64,000 nt of DNA from Stagonosporopsis chrysanthemi (lineage: Eukaryota > Ascomycota > Dothideomycetes > Pleosporales > Didymellaceae): NCBI GenBank assembly GCA_022560025.1, contig JAFISE010000020.1:1-64000 (forward strand), in the 5' to 3' direction. The position numbers were made by a program, and so were the translations under genes. The notes below the pieces were generated by a model. It was given only the letters and a program-made list of their open reading frames with translations, was not told the origin of the DNA and did not search any database. This document shows, piece by piece, positions 62,657-64,000 of the stretch (within the stretch, counting starts at the first letter, position 1; each line of letters opens with the position of its first letter).

Positions 62657-63757
62657 ATGATATACCTTTCAACGTTGACCGTTGCGTCTGTGCTGCTGGG
62701 CGCAGCGTGTGCGGACTATGCACGAGATGCAGAGTCCGCCATCAAGCTGCTCCAGGATAAGTGGTACAACACAGAGACCGGCCTGTGGTAAGTCCTCAAT
62801 AATCATCAATCTGCAACCACTAATTGATGGCGAAGGAGTGACATGTGGTGGCAGTCGGGCAACATCGTGGAGACCATCGCCAGGTTCGGCATCCAGGATG
62901 CAGACTTCAAGCAAGCAGCGGTTGACATAGTCTCGAACACATATGAGAAGTCACCAAATCAGAAGGGCTATACTAACTGGAAGAACGACTTTTATGACGA
63001 TGAAGGTTGGTGGGCTATGGGCTGGATTGCCACCTATGACTTGACCGGTGACCAAAAGTACCTCAACACAGCGAAGGATCTCTTCGAGGATATGACCACT
63101 GGCTGGACAACGCCGTGTGGCGGCGGTATCTGGTGGAACAAACCCAAGGAATCCATCGCCTCCATCTCCAATGAGCTCTTCCTTGCCGTCGGCGCATCAC
63201 TAGCCAACCGCGTCCCCGCCGAAGAAAAAGAAAACTACCAAAACTGGGCGCAAATGGAGTGGGACTGGTTCTGGAACTCGGGCGTCATCAACAACGCCAG
63301 CCTGATCAACGACGGCGTCGACAAAGTGACCTGCAAAAACGACAACAAGACCACCTTCACCTACAACCAAGGCGTCGTCCTCACCGGCCTCTCAGAGCTC
63401 GCCAAAGCAAAGAGCGACGGCGGCCTTGTCGCCCACGCCCAGGACCTCGCAAAAGCCTCCATGGCCAAGTTGAGCGATAATGGCATCCTGACCGAGCCCG
63501 TCGACCACCCACTCGACGAGCAGGGCGCCATGTTCAAGGGCGCCTACGTCAGAGGGCTGTCTGCGCTCAACGAAAACGAGGGCCAACAGGCGTACACCGA
63601 CTTTCTCACGAAGAACGCCGACTCGGCGCTCGCGAGCGCGAGGGACGGTGACGGTGTCATCCGTGACCGCTGGCAGGGAGGCTCGGAGGGCTCCAGTGCG
63701 GCGAGTCATGCGGCGGGGATTGATGTGCTGGTCGCTGCGTTGCAGGCTTCGACTTGA
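62657..63757 (+). CDS. Secreted GH76 alpha-1,6-mannanase
   Basis: Exons 62657-62787 and 62836-63757 with a 48-nt intron whose acceptor is gcgaag; 350 aa. A signal peptide (MIYLSTLTVASVLLGAACA) precedes the GH76 barrel. It contains ETGLWSDMWWQSGNIVETIA, the catalytic Asp pair in FYDDEGWWAMGW (Asp98-Asp99), TPCGGGIWWN, SNELFLAVGA and TYNQGVVLTGLSEL. GH76 enzymes cut alpha-1,6-mannan or, as Dfg5/Dcw1, link GPI proteins to the cell wall. This one ends at ALQAST without a hydrophobic GPI signal, so it is probably freely secreted. Confidence 0.95.
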
Positions 63758-64000
63758 GCCATGACAAGGTTTTGTCTCGGAGGAGGCTGAATGGTTACTT
63801 TTTTGCAAGGCGTTTGGGGGAGCACCAGGGAGCGGCTGTTGGGGAATCAGTCCGATTGGGCCGGACGACCGATCGTGGCACTGGAGCGATTCAATGTGTT
63901 TTCTTTTGGTTCTGCTTGTTCTTTTTCGCATCTTATACCCACTTTTCCTTGTTATGATTGGCTTTTTTCTTCTTTGTCTCTACATGATTGTCGTGAATAC
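63758..64000. other. 3' flank of the GH76 gene
   Basis: T-rich sequence after the stop codon, probably 3' UTR and terminator. No gene seen before the window ends. Confidence 0.5.

Overview
The window is nuclear DNA of a filamentous ascomycete (Pezizomycotina). Genes are dense, carry short introns (mostly 43-62 nt, GT...AG with CTAAC/CTGAT-like branch sites), and use GC-rich codons. Several families are fungus-specific: an AA9 lytic polysaccharide monooxygenase, a GH76 mannanase, an AMA1-type APC/C activator, Mus7/MMS22, Hsp9/12, a Zn2Cys6 factor and a Uds1-like protein. A dothideomycete is my best guess, but nothing seen here proves the class. Exon coordinates were worked out by hand and checked for reading phase.

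Layout. 0-10 kb: a TMEM115-like Golgi membrane protein, a secreted protein with a 9-bp minisatellite, a 676-aa coiled-coil protein, a single-span membrane protein and the AA9 enzyme. 10-24 kb, mostly minus strand: NFU1, a MARVEL-like membrane protein, an unknown acidic/nuclear-type protein, a 2307-aa Mus7/MMS22 protein, a small plus-strand gene, and BET4 (RabGGTase alpha). 24-36 kb: AMA1, RPS6, RPB3, RCN1 (calcipressin), the mitochondrial dicarboxylate carrier DIC1 and mitochondrial PheRS. 35.8-40.6 kb is gene-poor. 40.6-45.1 kb: a Uds1-like septation protein, an unrecognised minus-strand terminal exon, and a five-exon PRPP synthetase. 45.1-48.2 kb is gene-poor with a few weak small-gene candidates. 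48-60.5 kb: a PrpF-family protein divergent from mitochondrial GrpE (MGE1), a Zn2Cys6 transcription factor, a peroxisome-targeted 4-coumarate:CoA-ligase-like enzyme, an unknown lysine-rich nuclear-type protein divergent from a WBP11-like splicing protein, and an Hsp9/12 stress protein. The window ends with a secreted GH76 mannanase.

Most genes are unrelated housekeeping functions and I see no dedicated gene cluster, CRISPR array, virus or intact transposon. The most notable observations are at the level of gene structure: a 5-nt microexon in DIC1 that encodes part of the carrier signature; a long hairpin filling much of RPS6 intron 1; a minisatellite in a secreted protein where one C/T change per unit creates or removes an N-glycosylation sequon; a frame-preserving intron in RCN1; and short candidate exons in apparently empty regions.
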